This document shows, piece by piece, positions 1 to 10,977 of a stretch of 64,000 bases of DNA (position 1 is its first letter; the number at the start of each line of letters is the position of its first letter). A program made the position numbers and the translations under genes. The notes beneath the pieces are model-generated. The model made no database searches. It was not told where the DNA came from and was given only the letters and a program-made list of their open reading frames with translations. The DNA is from Ypsolopha sequella (lineage: Eukaryota; Arthropoda; Insecta; Lepidoptera; Ypsolophidae): contig OW203986.1 in NCBI GenBank assembly GCA_934047225.1, positions 20,401,221 through 20,465,220 on the forward strand. The letters run 5' to 3'.

Positions 1-395
1 TTTGCAAAGGGTTTTGGTATTTCGTTTGTATGAACTAGGATTGCTCCGCAGGCTTCTTTACATAATTTAAGCGAAAATCTGAGCGCCTGACACGAATAAC
101 TTAGCACATTCACTGGAAATGAAGACGCAGGCGTTCAATATAAAACAATTCCAAATAAAATTAAACGGTAGCAGGCAAGATCCGCGCTCTGAAAATACAA
201 TTTCCCCGATTCCCTTATTCACTTATTAAAAAAGTATACGTCATAGAGATCTTAAGAAGATTTGAAGTGAAGATCCAACATAAACAAAGTACGGAATCCA
301 TCGTGTTTAGTTTGTATATTTTACCGAAATTTTGGTAGAGTTACATCTGCCACGGACGCGGGACGAGCATTATTAGGAGAACGGTGTTGTTTATA
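1..395. other. AT-rich DNA, no gene seen
   Basis: No exon-like or RNA-like structure was recognised before the RTE-type fragment. The long + frame that begins near 384 is only the antisense shadow of that fragment. Confidence 0.5.
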
Positions 396-1205
396 GTGAC
401 CGTGTCTTCTTTCTCTATCCCTCATCCCAGTTCAGCTGGGGTCGGGCCTCCTCGTATGTCGGCGCCAGGATATTCTATCCTGGGTTGTTATTGTGGGCAG
501 GTTTTGGTCTTTAATTTCACTCTCGATATTGGACCACCAGGTTGGTGGTGGTCGTCCTCTCCCTCTTGGTTTATTTGGAATGTTAATAGCTTTCTTTACG
601 ACGACTCCTCTCGTCTCATCACACGTCCATACCATCTCAATCTGCTCTCCGTTAACTTCTCAGTAATAGGTACAACCTTAAAAGAGCCTCTCACATATTC
701 GTTTCGCACCTTATCAAGACGCGTGACAACGCCAGCCCAGCGCAGCATTTTCATTTCAGCTACGTGCAGTTGTTGTTCGTGGGTTTTCTTTGTGGTCCAG
801 TATTCTGAACTATACATAAGTACGGGTCTATTACATAAATATCCTGCCTTTAGTTTTAATTGGCATTCTGGAGTCACACAGTACACCAGTCAGGGATCTC
901 CATTTAAGCCATCCCGCGGTCACCCGATGGGTAACATCTTTGTCTACATTCGCGTCTGTGGTCAGTACAGAGCCGAGGTATTTAAATTGTGATACTTTAG
1001 GCAGGGGCGTGTTTCCGATAAAAATATCACAGCCTGGATCATCTGTGCCACCGTAGTCACATTCCATGTTCTCCGTCTTTGTTCGGCTTATGCGTAGTCC
1101 GTGGCGTTCGTTTTGTTATACCCATCGGTTGAAAGTCCCTTGCAGGTCGGAAGCATTACTAGATATAAGTGCTATATCGTCAGCGTACAAAATGCACCAT
1201 GGGGT
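396..1205 (-). pseudogene. RTE-type LINE reverse transcriptase remnant
   Basis: Read on the minus strand, this is the C-terminal part of a non-LTR retrotransposon polymerase of the RTE type. Around 1180 the frame carries the YADD catalytic motif of reverse transcriptases. It continues through a block near 1067-831 (FKYLGSVLTTDANVDKDV), then 886-596 (MLRWAGVVTRLDKVRNEYVR, RLRWYGRVMRREE), then 635-432 (RGRGRPPPTWW), a layout known for insect RTE-like elements. The three blocks sit in different frames and an in-frame stop follows the YADD block, so the copy is dead. The homology ends abruptly near 1205, meaning the 5' end with endonuclease and most of the RT is missing. The clade name is from memory of family motifs. 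Confidence 0.8.
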
Positions 1206-1283
1206 TGGCGCCAATGTAAACACAGAAAAACTTATTGTAAGACAGAGAGCCTATTATGTATGGTAAGTTGTCAACTGGACTGG

Positions 1284-1445
1284 GTGTCTATAATTAAAAA
1301 CATAGATATACTATTGAATTGCGATTGTCTAAGGATATGTTCGCACTCGAAGTGACGACACGTTCGTAAATAATTCAATACCCACTAAAGGTAATTTTGA
1401 AAGTTCAGTTTTTATCTATGTTTTGATGATAGGCACCCACCCTAG
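1284..1445. mobile_element. MITE with inverted ends, copy 1
   Basis: The start (gggtgtctataattaaaaac) and the inverse of the end (gtttttgatgataggcaccc type) pair over about 25 bp, as expected of a small DNA-transposon derivative. A second copy with the same interior and extended flanking similarity lies at 16290-16450. Confidence 0.55.
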
Positions 1446-1475
1446 TTGGCAACCAAAGATACACAATAAACGGCA

Positions 1476-2035
1476 GGAAAATACCCACAGCCAATAAAAT
1501 AGCCTGTTTTTTAAACAAACAAGTATATACCTAATTGTATACGCATGTCACCATTACAAATTAATTAATATGCAGATTGTGGTGAGGGGATTTCTATTTT
1601 TTACAAAAGAAATAATAACTGTCACTGTGTCGTACCATAAGTACAATATCTAAGACTAGCATCTTGCATTCGTCTCTATTCAATGCGAATAGAATAAAGC
1701 TAGTTTACACTGGTAGAGCAACTTACCAAGGATGAAAACAGTTACAAATAGTACTAAAGATAGTAATAGTAGTTGGGAGAGTAGAGCGAACTACGCATTG
1801 TGGTAAAGTAGCCGGCTAAATCCCTGCTATTGTGCTGTCGCCCAATTTTTCACATTTATGATAGTTTGGTTATTTTTAAGTTTTAATCTGTAAAATGGAA
1901 CCGATATATGATCACTATTTTTTAGCGATAATGTGAATTAAGAGGGCAAAATACAGCCTTACAGGGTTACTGCTCGTAACTTGTTAGTTATGTCAGTCAC
2001 AGCGTAACGAAAGTTCGTTTTGTGGTTTTTTATAC
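1476..2035. other. AT-rich DNA, nothing recognised
   Basis: No coding exon, RNA gene or repeat shared with the rest of the window was recognised here. Confidence 0.4.
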
Positions 2036-2260
2036 AAGGTGACATTTATTTATATAGCCAAATTCATAGTGAAGACTCGGTAAGTTTTTGTGAAATTCGT
2101 AAATTATATTTTTTGTGTTCTCTACAAACGTAAGCCCAGCCTCGAGTCATTTACTATGGGAGGGCAACATTTAATTTTGCGAAATTAGCAAATAGTGTTA
2201 TTGATCATTTACCAAGCTTCCAGTATGAATTTGGCTGCGTAAATAAATGTCACCTTATTT
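2036..2260. mobile_element. MITE with ~50-bp inverted ends
   Basis: The left end (aaggtgacatttattta, then gccaaattcata) is repeated inverted at 2205-2260 (tatgaatttggc, then taaataaatgtcacctt). The inside has no coding potential. A shorter relative occurs at 55310-55430. The size and structure are those of a non-autonomous DNA element. Confidence 0.6.
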
Positions 2261-3057
2261 AAGCAAACATACATACATACATATTTGTTATTTACGATGT
2301 AATCTACAAATGACGTAGATTACCAGCATGGAAATAGGTTACTTGTGGTATGTGGTGGAGAGGATAGTTACCTGGATTTCCCAATTGAAGAAATACGGAT
2401 AGGATTGGGATACTTCGAAATCGAAGTGTAGGAAAATTGCAAGCCGTAAGAATCACTGGAAATAAGCTGATTTTCTTTCTTCCAAAAACAAATTTCAGGT
2501 TGCTCTTTCTTGTATTAAGTTTGGAGTAGGGTTCTAAACTTGATTAGTGTTAAACAAAAAAAAAATCTATTCAATTCTTCAACACAAGTTTTGCGCTTTG
2601 TTTTGAAGAACTGGAAAAATAAATTGTGAACGAACGTGTTTTGTGTCCTGTCCAGACCGGTTTATTAATTATTCAACCTAATTATATTTTTTACGCGATA
2701 AAGACATACAAATTGTTAATTTAAACAGCAGTGAGTTATTTTAGAGATACACCATACCATGGATGGCACCATTCACAATAGATACATAGGTAATAAGGTT
2801 TTTGAATAACTATTAAGAATTTTGAATTTAAGTGTTCTGTTTCGATTAATTAGAAAAAGAATTAGGTCTTATCAGATTGAGCACCTCATTTTGCATCAAT
2901 CAAAACTGAACTACCTATAAGACGTTCCATTGTTGCTTAAAATACCGTGGCTGCGTTACGACAACTGAGAAACGCGCGCTCACAAAAAACCGAGTTTTTA
3001 GTAAATAGCTCTGCTTCTAGTAGACTTTATTAAAATATTCTAAGATACACATACCTG
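2261..3057. other. AT-rich DNA, nothing recognised
   Basis: Contains a short cataca microsatellite near 2267. No exon or defined repeat was recognised. Confidence 0.4.
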
Positions 3058-3058
3058 C

Positions 3059-3219
3059 ACCCGTAGCATACTGTTTAATCCCGCGCGACGCCACTAGTTG
3101 AATCACAAGTGCGAGGAGCGTGACACGATGTATTTGCGATTAAACAGTACGTCACGCTCCTTGCACTTGTGATTCAACTAGTGGTGTCGGTCGCGCGCGA
3201 TTAAACACTATGCTACGGG
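3059..3219. mobile_element. Snapback MITE with ~66-bp arms
   Basis: Positions 3059-3124 are repeated inverted at 3151-3219 with a 26-bp loop. The arms are GC-rich against an AT-rich background and carry the blocks ccactagttgaatcacaag and cttgtgattcaactagtgg. No product is encoded. This is best read as a foldback-type small transposon. Confidence 0.65.
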
Positions 3220-3550
3220 ACCTGGGGTTATTTGTTTACTTGTTTTGAATACAAATTTCAAGGTTATATGAATCGAGGAAGGCCCTCTTAAATGTGAAAA
3301 CCATAAAACTATGAGGAAAATTACGTATTTTTTCCTATCTAGCGAACTTAAAGCTAATGCGATTTTGTTAGACTTGCATATCTCAAGTATAGTCTACTAT
3401 CTACTTATATTATTTTTATCAATTGCCAGATAAAATTTATTCCTAGGAATAAACTATATCGATTTCATAAAACAAAAGGTGTTAGAGTGAAACAAACGTA
3501 GTTTATTCATAAACCGATTAACCAAGTTTCGCAAAGTGAAATGGTTATTT

Positions 3551-4079
3551 CAATATATAACTTTAAACTCTCGCGTTTTGTACACATTATAATATATATA
3601 ATCGGGTCTACCGCGATCAATTTTTACCTTTTTACGAAAAGGGGGACACCCGACGTTTCGAGACAGTTGCATGTCTCGTGGTCTACGGGAAACTGGCAAG
3701 TATGGCGAGGCGCAGTGATGAGATGCAGGTGACGACCGAAGTATTTTCCTTGTACCCGCAAAAACACTTTAGTCTTTAAAATTAATTGTTATCTTATTCA
3801 CGCACGGCACACAACACTCACAGTATCCGGAGATGCACTAAGAGAAGAAACCCGCGATTAAAATTTCCCGATGACTGGACTCCATGTGGGAGACAATTTG
3901 AAGCCATCTTCCCTATTGAAATTATTTGGATGTTTCTTGATTTCAATCGCTTCACGCACAATTCTAGGGTAGTAATGGCGATCGGTGGAGAGAATTTTCG
4001 GGTTATGCAGTTCTATCCAGTGGTTGGTCCCGGATTCTAAAAGATGTTCTGCTATCGCTGATTTGTACATCTGCCGGTT
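3551..4079 (-). repeat. Penelope-like terminal repeat, 3' copy
   Basis: Matches 6236-6764 at a constant offset of 2685 bp. It carries the last ~70 codons of the RT-endonuclease frame, ending at the TAA read from 3860-3858. The single difference noticed against the other copy falls on that stop codon. Confidence 0.9.
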
Positions 4080-6272
4080 TTTCACAGCTGCTATATGTTC
4101 CTTGACCCTTTCCTGTACGCTACGTTTTGTTTGGCCAATGTAGGAACTTCCACAGCTGCATTTTATCTTATAGACACCTGGATTTTGAAAAGGAATCACA
4201 TCCTTTGGTGTGCGTAAATGGCTTGCCACTTTGGATAACGGAGTATATACAGTCTTAATGGAGTATTTATTTAATGCTGTTCCAATCTTATCCGTAATAC
4301 CTTTGATATAGGGCATAAACGCTGGTTTTCTGTTAACCTCAGGACACTTTTCCTTTTTTGGTCTTGGATGTCGCCTCTTCATCTGATATCCGTTTTGTCT
4401 GAGTACCTCCTGAACATGTGACAGCTCATCCTTAAGATGGTCAGGGTCACAGAGATCATGTGCTCTGTTTGTTAGTGATGTCATGACGGATTGGATGTGA
4501 CGAGGATGGTGGTGTGAAGAGGCGTGCAGGTATCTATCTGTGTGTGTTGGTTTTCGATATACAGTGTGGGCCAGAGAACCATCAGATCTCACCATTAATT
4601 TGACATCAAGAAATGCCAAAGTTCTGTCACATTCCATCTCATACGTAAAGTTTATTTTTGGATGGATGGAGTTAAGATGATCTGCATACTGTTTTGCTTC
4701 CTCGTTACCCCCCTTGAGAATGCTAAATACGTCATCAACATATCTCTTCCAGAGTCTGATTGTTGAGGGACCGGTACGTAAAGCCTCCTCCTCAAAATGT
4801 TCCATCCAGATATTGGCGAGCACCGGAGCCACAGGACTTCCCATCGCCACACCATCTATCTGGAGAAAATATTGACCCTGGTAAAGGAAGTAGTTGCCAT
4901 CCAAGCAACGCTGTAGCAAAACAATGTATTCTTCTGACAGATTGTTCATCCTCAATTTTTGTCTGATAACATCAAGACACTCTTTGATTGGAACGTTAGT
5001 GAAAAGGGATTCCACATCGAAACTTATCATAATCTCATTCGGTTCCAGTTTCAAATTCTTGGCAATATCTACGAAATGGCGAGAATCTTTCACGTAAGAC
5101 GAAGTTTTACCAACTAGTGTCTGCAGTACTCCCGCAACGTGTTTCGCTAAATCATACGTGGGTGAACCAATCTGACTCACGATTGGACGTAGGGGCACGT
5201 TGGATTTATGTACTTTCGGCAGACCATAAAGTTTAGGTGGCTGAACGTTTTTCGGTCTGTGTAGATTTTGAAATTCATCTTCAGTGAAGAGGTCCTCATG
5301 GTTTTTAATCAAGCAACGTATATGTCGATTAACCCTGGCTGTTGGATTGTACGTCACTGGTTTGTACACATTTTTGTCACTCAACAAAACTTGTATCTTT
5401 TCATCATAGTCAGCAGTATTCATTACGACAGTAGCGTTTCCCTTATCCGATTTTAACACTAAAATTTCTTTGTTTTCACGGAGTGATTTAAGTGCTTCAC
5501 GCTCTGTTGTGGTAATGTTACTTTTCGGTAGCTTCGATTTTCGTAGAATCACGGCAACATCTTGTCGCAAAGTTTCCGCGTCGCTCGATGTTACTTTGTT
5601 ACGAATAAGTGCTTCCTCAACACTAGCTATGATGTTTTCATATGGAATCCTTTTTGGTGTTAGTGCAAAATTCAACCCTTTTGCAAGTACACTAGTGGTT
5701 GCTTCATCTATCACAGAATTTGTCAAATTAATCACTGTGTCTGCGAGTCTGATTTTGACCTCCGACTGTTGCTTCCACTTACCGTCAGGTTTTGTTGATA
5801 CACTACACAAATTACGACTTTTTTCAGGATTCTGTTTTGAGATCAATTTGTTGAATTTTCGCTCATGTGTAGCACTACAGATTTCAAATTTTCGAGCTGC
5901 TTGATTAAATGTTACGCGATCACACAATTCAAAATCACTTTTAGATAACCACGCACTGCAATCCAGATGTAGCATATATTGTTCACTCTGTACACGAAAT
6001 AAATCTCGCCGGTGGTTTTGAATTAATTTTCTCATCAGCTTTACACTCGCGTTGCGTAGAATTGCTTCGGAATGCGCAATATCACTACGAGGTTTTATTC
6101 GAACACTTGTAGGTATCAAGTCCCAATCGCGACATTTTGTCAGAAATGCTAACGATGTTTCATAATACGCCCGTTTTTTACGAAGCAATTCTAGGTGTCT
6201 GATTTTGTTTGCATTTTCCGGCCCGTATCGGTTTGCAATATATAACTTTAAACTCTCGCGTTTTGTACACAT
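3858..6272 (-). CDS. Penelope-like reverse transcriptase with GIY-YIG endonuclease
   Basis: This protein copies the element RNA and nicks target DNA. The frame is open from 6305, but the first ATG is at 6272, giving 804 residues. RT motifs in order, numbered from this [23 protein letters not shown] about 348-367; motif [14 protein letters not shown] about 417-429; motif [19 protein letters not shown] about 473-490; motif [10 protein letters not shown] about 510-518; LAFLDVKL about 552-559. The C-terminus has a GIY-YIG nuclease: [19 protein letters not shown] about 699-717, then the catalytic-helix region REAIEIKKH near 773-781. This RT plus GIY-YIG order is diagnostic of Penelope-like elements. 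No internal stop is present and the length is normal for the family. The start lies inside the upstream terminal repeat. Whether it is active cannot be read from sequence alone. Confidence 0.92.
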   Translation of the reverse strand: MCTKRESLKLYIANRYGPENANKIRHLELLRKKRAYYETSLAFLTKCRDWDLIPTSVRIKPRSDIAHSEAILRNASVKLMRKLIQNHRRDLFRVQSEQYMLHLDCSAWLSKSDFELCDRVTFNQAARKFEICSATHERKFNKLISKQNPEKSRNLCSVSTKPDGKWKQQSEVKIRLADTVINLTNSVIDEATTSVLAKGLNFALTPKRIPYENIIASVEEALIRNKVTSSDAETLRQDVAVILRKSKLPKSNITTTEREALKSLRENKEILVLKSDKGNATVVMNTADYDEKIQVLLSDKNVYKPVTYNPTARVNRHIRCLIKNHEDLFTEDEFQNLHRPKNVQPPKLYGLPKVHKSNVPLRPIVSQIGSPTYDLAKHVAGVLQTLVGKTSSYVKDSRHFVDIAKNLKLEPNEIMISFDVESLFTNVPIKECLDVIRQKLRMNNLSEEYIVLLQRCLDGNYFLYQGQYFLQIDGVAMGSPVAPVLANIWMEHFEEEALRTGPSTIRLWKRYVDDVFSILKGGNEEAKQYADHLNSIHPKINFTYEMECDRTLAFLDVKLMVRSDGSLAHTVYRKPTHTDRYLHASSHHHPRHIQSVMTSLTNRAHDLCDPDHLKDELSHVQEVLRQNGYQMKRRHPRPKKEKCPEVNRKPAFMPYIKGITDKIGTALNKYSIKTVYTPLSKVASHLRTPKDVIPFQNPGVYKIKCSCGSSYIGQTKRSVQERVKEHIAAVKNRQMYKSAIAEHLLESGTNHWIELHNPKILSTDRHYYPRIVREAIEIKKHPNNFNREDGFKLSPTWSPVIGKF

Positions 6273-6764
6273 TATAATATATATAATCGGGTCTACCGCG
6301 ATCAATTTTTACCTTTTTACGAAAAGGGGGACACCCGACGTTTCGAGACAGTTGCATGTCTCGTGGTCTACGGGAAACTGGCAAGTATGGCGAGGCGCAG
6401 TGATGAGATGCAGGTGACGACCGAAGTATTTTCCTTGTACCCGCAAAAACACTTTAGTCTTTAAAATTAATTGTTATCTTATTCACGCACGGCACACAAC
6501 ACTCACAGTATCCGGAGATGCACTAAGAGAAGAAACCCGCGATTTAAATTTCCCGATGACTGGACTCCATGTGGGAGACAATTTGAAGCCATCTTCCCTA
6601 TTGAAATTATTTGGATGTTTCTTGATTTCAATCGCTTCACGCACAATTCTAGGGTAGTAATGGCGATCGGTGGAGAGAATTTTCGGGTTATGCAGTTCTA
6701 TCCAGTGGTTGGTCCCGGATTCTAAAAGATGTTCTGCTATCGCTGATTTGTACATCTGCCGGTT
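6236..6764 (-). repeat. Penelope-like terminal repeat, 5' copy
   Basis: Upstream copy of the 3551-4079 repeat, containing the N-terminal ATG at 6272. It also holds a partial duplicate of the endonuclease C-terminus (minus strand, about 6760-6483). There the usual TAA is changed to AAA (6545-6543), so this partial frame runs about 20 codons further. Confidence 0.85.
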
Positions 6765-6770
6765 ACATCT

Positions 6771-6830
6771 CCCCCTTTTCGTAAAAAGGTAAAAATTGAT
6801 CGCGGTAGACCCGATTATATATATTATAAT
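6771..6830. repeat. 60-bp inverted copy at Penelope end
   Basis: Exact reverse complement of 3586-3645, placed just before the right target duplication. It gives the whole element inverted termini, as seen in other Penelope-like insertions. Confidence 0.85.
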
Positions 6831-6841
6831 GGTTATTTCAA

Positions 6842-7190
6842 GTTGTGCAGTTAACATGAATTAATTAATTAATCGAAACTTTAATGTACACTAAAGGCAT
6901 TAAAAAGAAAAACACAATATTGTACAAACGTGGACTTATCACTTGTAGCGATTTCTTTTCGCCAACCTTTGAGTGGTGAAGAAATTAATATAGCTGTTTC
7001 ATTTTCATTTTCTTTACTGAGAAACAAACAATTACACATTTTTATATGGAATACTATATAATAATATTGTAGCTAATCCATAACCCAAAACAGTTTCTAC
7101 TTAACAATTTTAAAACAAATAAATTAATACGACCAAGAAATACACAACACGCAAAACTAAAAATAACAGTTCTAAATTATTCAACTTTTT
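6842..7190. other. AT-rich DNA, nothing recognised
   Basis: Between the Penelope element and the retroelement C-terminal fragment. No exon or repeat recognised. Confidence 0.4.
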
Positions 7191-7202
7191 AAAGAATTGT
7201 CG

Positions 7203-7352
7203 GCACGCCTGGTCGACGCCTCTGGTGACCCAAGGGCCGGAGCTTACCTCGGTCAGAGGATCAGCTTAGCGATCCAACGAGGTAACGCTGCCAGCGTCTT
7301 GGGTACCCTCCCCAACGGCGACGATTTAAAAAACATTTTTTATTTAATATAG
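7203..7352 (+). pseudogene. C-terminal fragment of a retroelement polyprotein
   Basis: A 49-codon open stretch ending in TAG. It encodes GDPRAGAYLGQRISLAIQRG followed by NAASVLGTLPNGDDL. This block is familiar as the conserved tail of reverse-transcriptase proteins of insect non-LTR elements, but the exact family is uncertain. Its GC content is far above the flanks and nothing upstream continues it, so it is a 5'-truncated fragment. Confidence 0.6.
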
Positions 7353-7360
7353 GCATTAAA

Positions 7361-7519
7361 GCCGATTCTGAAGGCTTTAACTTTAGTTTTAGTGCTGTCA
7401 AGACTTACATTTTTCCAAAGTAATTTAGCTTCTGTTCTTCACACTCATGAACTATTTTGCAATGATGAAAATTTAGTTTTGACAGCACTAAAACTAAAAT
7501 TAAAGCCTTCAGAATCGGC
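7361..7519. repeat. Inverted repeat with 41-bp arms
   Basis: Arms 7361-7401 and 7479-7519 pair with one mismatch noticed, around a 77-bp AT-rich loop. It directly follows the retroelement fragment and may be a MITE or that element's foldback tail. Confidence 0.65.
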
Positions 7520-7737
7520 TACATTATATTTGTTAATAATTTTAATTTAGATTAAGTTTAGTTTTTAATTTAATTTAATGTAAATACGTTAATAAATCCG
7601 TTTAAACTTTTACAACAAAAACCAAAGAGAGAAAACAAACGAAAATTATAAGAAATTGAAAAAATAAACAAGCAACGGAAAATTTAAACAGTACGTTTTT
7701 CAGAGTAAGTTTGAAACTGTTTTAACTGTTTATGTTA

Positions 7738-8134
7738 ATAGTAGTTTATGCTATAAGGGCGCAAAGGAATAAATTACGAGGACGATTTAAAACACGAGCG
7801 TAGCGAGTGTTTTAAACGTAACCGAGTAATTTATTGCTTTTACGCCCGTGTATCATACTACATTTTTCAATGCATAGTGTGAGGAAATGAAAACAAATAT
7901 AATCTTGTGAACTTTAAATTATAATTGGCTCAAAAGGACTGTATCCAGAGCCGTTAAACAGTGGAAAAAAAAGTATAACGTCTATGGTACACAGGAAAGG
8001 CTGCAGGTTAGCCAACCATTGTAAGTAAATTAAAAATAATAATAATAATAAAGCCCTAGGGCAAAATAATCGACTTTCTGTTCGGTTTTGATGCATAAAA
8101 AGTGGGCCTTTACGAGCACATGCATTGAAAAATA
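7738..8134 (+). mobile_element. Non-autonomous repeat family A, copy 1 (fullest)
   Basis: About 0.4 kb. It begins with tagtagtttatgcta and a palindromic head: a taaattac block is inverted around aaaacacgagcgtagcgag. The body from caatgcatagtgtgagg to atgcattgaaa has short inverted ends and an internal (aat)n run. Four more copies lie at 17405-17770, 32148-32538, 39306-39612 and 62161-62424. There is no conserved coding frame. Probably a MITE, or a composite of two nested ones. Confidence 0.75.
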
Positions 8135-8399
8135 AGTTGTAGGATTAGATCCTAGCCGTTTTAAATTTATCATACAACAAACGTTCGAGGCTCTTTCGAC
8201 GAAAGGGACAAATGTATACGAGTAAGCGAGACTTATAACATTTATTTATTATATTATATATAACATTTATGTATTTTAAACTGCTCATTCACTTTGCTTT
8301 GACTCTTTTGTATGTATGTATGTAAATTCTTTGTTGCACAAAATAAGTTTACAATGCACAAAGGCGAACTTAATGCTAATTAGCATACTCTACCAGTTA

Positions 8400-8600
8400 A
8401 CCTTCGGTGATGTGGAGATTACAAGGGTAGTGCCAAATAAGTTAATTAATTAATTAATTTATAAATATTAAATTTTAATAATATCTGCATAATAATATAA
8501 CACATAATATCTACATAAACATATATAAATACAAAAATATACATACATATAATATAAATATTAGTGTATACATATACCGTACATAAATAAATATACAAAA
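8400..8600. other. AT-rich tract next to LINE tail
   Basis: Low-complexity ttaatt and tacata-rich DNA, probably the 3' untranslated tail of the minus-strand LINE fragment that follows. Confidence 0.4.
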
Positions 8601-8647
8601 ATATATCGGTAGTTACGAGAAGGATGACTCAGGGGACAAAGTGAAAA

Positions 8648-8945
8648 TTATTACAGGTGTGGTGACTGATTCTGTAGCCGTAGATAGTGTTGATAGACTC
8701 TGGTTTTAAAGGTAGAGATTGTCAGATGTCCAGAGGAAGACTGTCCCACAGGCAGATTGCTGACACTGTGAAATAATTTGTATACATGTTGGTGCTGTGT
8801 TCGGGAAATCGAAGGAGCATAGCATTTTGTCGTTTGTTGAAGACGTGACGAGTGAGCCCCGAACGGCTTTGCTTCTCTAGACCCGCTGAGCTGTCACTAT
8901 ACCCGCATCCACGGAATAGACGGTCCATCGTCTCTTATTCTGTGC
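8648..8945 (-). pseudogene. LINE polymerase C-terminus, frameshifted
   Basis: Minus-strand translation gives NAMLLRFPEHSTNMYTNYF, then TVSAICLWDSLPLDI, then after a one-base frame change TISTFKTRVYQHYLRLQNQ and a stop. The pattern (S/T)F(S/T)V.(A/S)(I/V).LW(N/D)(S/A)LP followed by FK..(L/V)..(H/Y)YL is the C-terminal end of jockey- and CR1-group LINE reverse transcriptases. Only the last ~90 residues remain. A fragment of a similar element lies at 28750-29031 on the other strand. Confidence 0.65.
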
Positions 8946-9224
8946 ATCGTCTAGTCTGGGAGCCACTGTTTTTTTCTTGTATAATTTTAATAATGTGTGA
9001 AGATAAATATTTTTGTATTTTGTATTTTTAAGACTCAGTATTGAATTGACCCAACAAAAGATGCAACACGTCTTGATCACTAAAGTCTTTATTGTAAGCA
9101 TCTGATAATTTGTACCAGCAAAAGACATTTTTAACAAGGTTCTTTTACGGGAACTGTAAGTTTGACATTTGAATACAATTACTGCTTAACAGATAAGAAC
9201 TCTCTAAATGTTTATAAAAAAAAT

Positions 9225-9695
9225 CTCGTGCACAAAGGGTTCCGTACCACCACACAATACGGGTACGGAACCCTAAAAACATTATGGTAAAGTTGCACTT
9301 GCAGTTATTACAACCAACTTAACTTGATATTTACGATATATTCAACTATATTTATCTAAAGGGTCTTCAATTTCTGATTTTTCTCTTTATGTGTGCTAAG
9401 AGCTACCTGTGAACGAAATTTCAAGTTTCTAAGTCAACTGGAAGTGCCCTATAGGTTTTCATGGTGAGCAAATTTGTATGAGATTGATTATGTAAAGGGA
9501 AATAACTTTTTTCTCGTTAATTTAGAAGCCTGATGTTTTTACAGCACAATAGAGCTGTAGAATTCTGTAGGAGGTATCAGTTTCAACTTGATATCTCACA
9601 CTGGGCCCGAGTTAAAGGGTTTTGACAGACGGACAGCAAAGTGAACTTTTGTTCACTTTTTTCCGTTCTTTCATTTAGCGGGCACGGAACCCTAA
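9225..9695 (+). repeat. Interspersed repeat with gggttccgtac boundaries
   Basis: Starts with aaagggttccgtaccacc and ends with gggcacggaaccctaaa. It has internal gacagacggacag and an aagtttctaagtcaact block. This is a very common insect interspersed repeat; other pieces are at 21115-21296, 21530-21975, 48211-48350, 60890-61145 and 62050-62135. Confidence 0.6.
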
Positions 9696-9779
9696 AACAC
9701 GGAAATTTTGGTCACGACAGTTTTGCCTATCTTCAAGTGTGCGTATTGATTGAGGATCATATGAAAAGTAAAAGGGTGA

Positions 9780-10220
9780 GAGACAACGATGTTGAATATC
9801 ACTTGTGATAGACAATAATAATATAAAAGTTCAGTAAATTAAGTAAAAAAATAATAAAGTGTAAATAAACCTAAATCTAAAACTTGTAGATTATACCAAT
9901 ATATCCACTACTTATCTTATTAAATTTACACTTTAATAAATAACATATACTTTAAATTAGACACGTTCACGTTCATTTTAAATAAAAAAAACAAGAATAT
10001 ATTAATAAATATTTTTTTTACATAATGTAATATTATTATGTCAATAGAATGAGTGGATATAAGTGACGAGACTACCAACCTAACATAGTAAGATTTGACA
10101 TTATTCTGAAATATCACAAATGAAGATGACACACGAATCTTAGGAGTTAACTCGTTCCCAAGACACAGCCTTGATCGCAAAAGACAAGTGTGCTTAGGGA
10201 TAGTTTACAGGTCCCGGCAG
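9780..10220. other. AT-rich DNA, nothing recognised
   Basis: No exon or repeat recognised. A GC-richer block at 10220-10420 is also unassigned. Confidence 0.35.
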
Positions 10221-10420
10221 TAAATATTACACATCGTGTCGTAGCGTCATCTCTCTCGCACGAAGCACTAACTGCGGTGACAGAGACGACGCTCTACGAA
10301 GCCGAAGATAGCCGAAGTGCAATATTTTCAGCCGGGTACTGTACGCGCGATTGGCTAAGAATGATGTGTCACGCTTGATGAATGATGTGGTTGCGGTTTT
10401 GTGAGAGTGATGCCTGAATG

Positions 10421-10552
10421 TTGTGTTTTTTCCATCCATCCATCAGCCCGTACTCGTCCACTGCTGGACATAGGCCTCCTCTATATTACGCCACTCTTGG
10501 CGATCCTCAGTCATTCTCATCCAGCCGCCAACCGCAACACATTGTGTTTTTT
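10421..10552 (-). mobile_element. RTE-type LINE 3'-end fragment with 11-bp TSD
   Basis: Insert 10432-10541 starts with (ccat)n and then catcagcccgtactcgtcca, the reverse complement of the usual RTE-type 3' tail. It is flanked by ttgtgtttttt at 10421-10431 and 10542-10552. A 110-bp, heavily 5'-truncated insertion with a tetranucleotide tail fits RTE retrotransposition. A longer relative lies at 18268-18636. Confidence 0.75.
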
Positions 10553-10744
10553 ATTCGATTAAAATTTTTGTTGTGTAGTTTCAATTACATTTTTTAAAGT
10601 TTTTAATTTGTATAGCGCAAAAGATAACTCTGTAATGTTGTAAAAAAAATTCTAAGTAAATAACCATAAATGTTAAAGTTAGACATCAAGGCCTCAGGTG
10701 ATTTTCCCTGCAGCGTGTTGACGTAATTGAATTTCGTTTTAAAC

Positions 10745-10823
10745 TTTGTAAAGGAGATATATAATGTATATATTATAATGTGTGCGAAACGCGAGAGTTT
10801 ATAGTTATATTTTGTAAAGGAGA
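10745..10823 (+). mobile_element. 53-bp Penelope-like 3'-end insertion with 13-bp TSD
   Basis: Sequence 10758-10810 matches the inverse of the terminal segment at about 3554-3605 of the Penelope-like element (tattataatgtgtgcgaaac, gcgagagttta). It is bounded by the direct repeat tttgtaaaggaga at 10745-10757 and 10811-10823. It is an extremely 5'-truncated Penelope insertion of the same or a close family, in the opposite orientation. Confidence 0.75.
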
Positions 10824-10977
10824 CTTAGGTTAAGAGTATTCCTTCGAAGACGAATTAGCATTATACGGACTCTCTGTTTATTAATTTATTTATATTAGAG
10901 TAAATTTTTTATTTTATGTACTTATAATTAAGTTTTTTTAATAGTAGCAGCTACATGGTATCCTTATTGATAATCCA

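Larger units (their letters stand above)
3540..6841 (-). mobile_element. Penelope-like element with terminal repeats and 14-bp TSD
   Basis: A nearly complete Penelope-like retroelement read on the minus strand. Its structure is: a 14-bp target duplication (aatggttatttcaa) at 3540-3553 and 6828-6841; two 529-bp direct repeats (pLTRs) at 3551-4079 and 6236-6764 with one difference noticed (3860 versus 6545); one long RT-endonuclease frame; and a 60-bp exact inverted copy of 3586-3645 at 6771-6830. Tandem or partial terminal repeats plus an inverted tail are typical of Penelope elements. The near identity of the repeats and the open frame suggest a recent insertion. Confidence 0.9.

Noticed and set aside
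384..992. 202-codon + strand frame
   Set aside because: It is the antisense of the RTE-type remnant, has no ATG at the head and encodes no recognisable protein.
3551..6764. LTR retrotransposon
   Set aside because: The direct repeats look like LTRs, but the RT is Penelope type with GIY-YIG, and there is no gag, protease or integrase.
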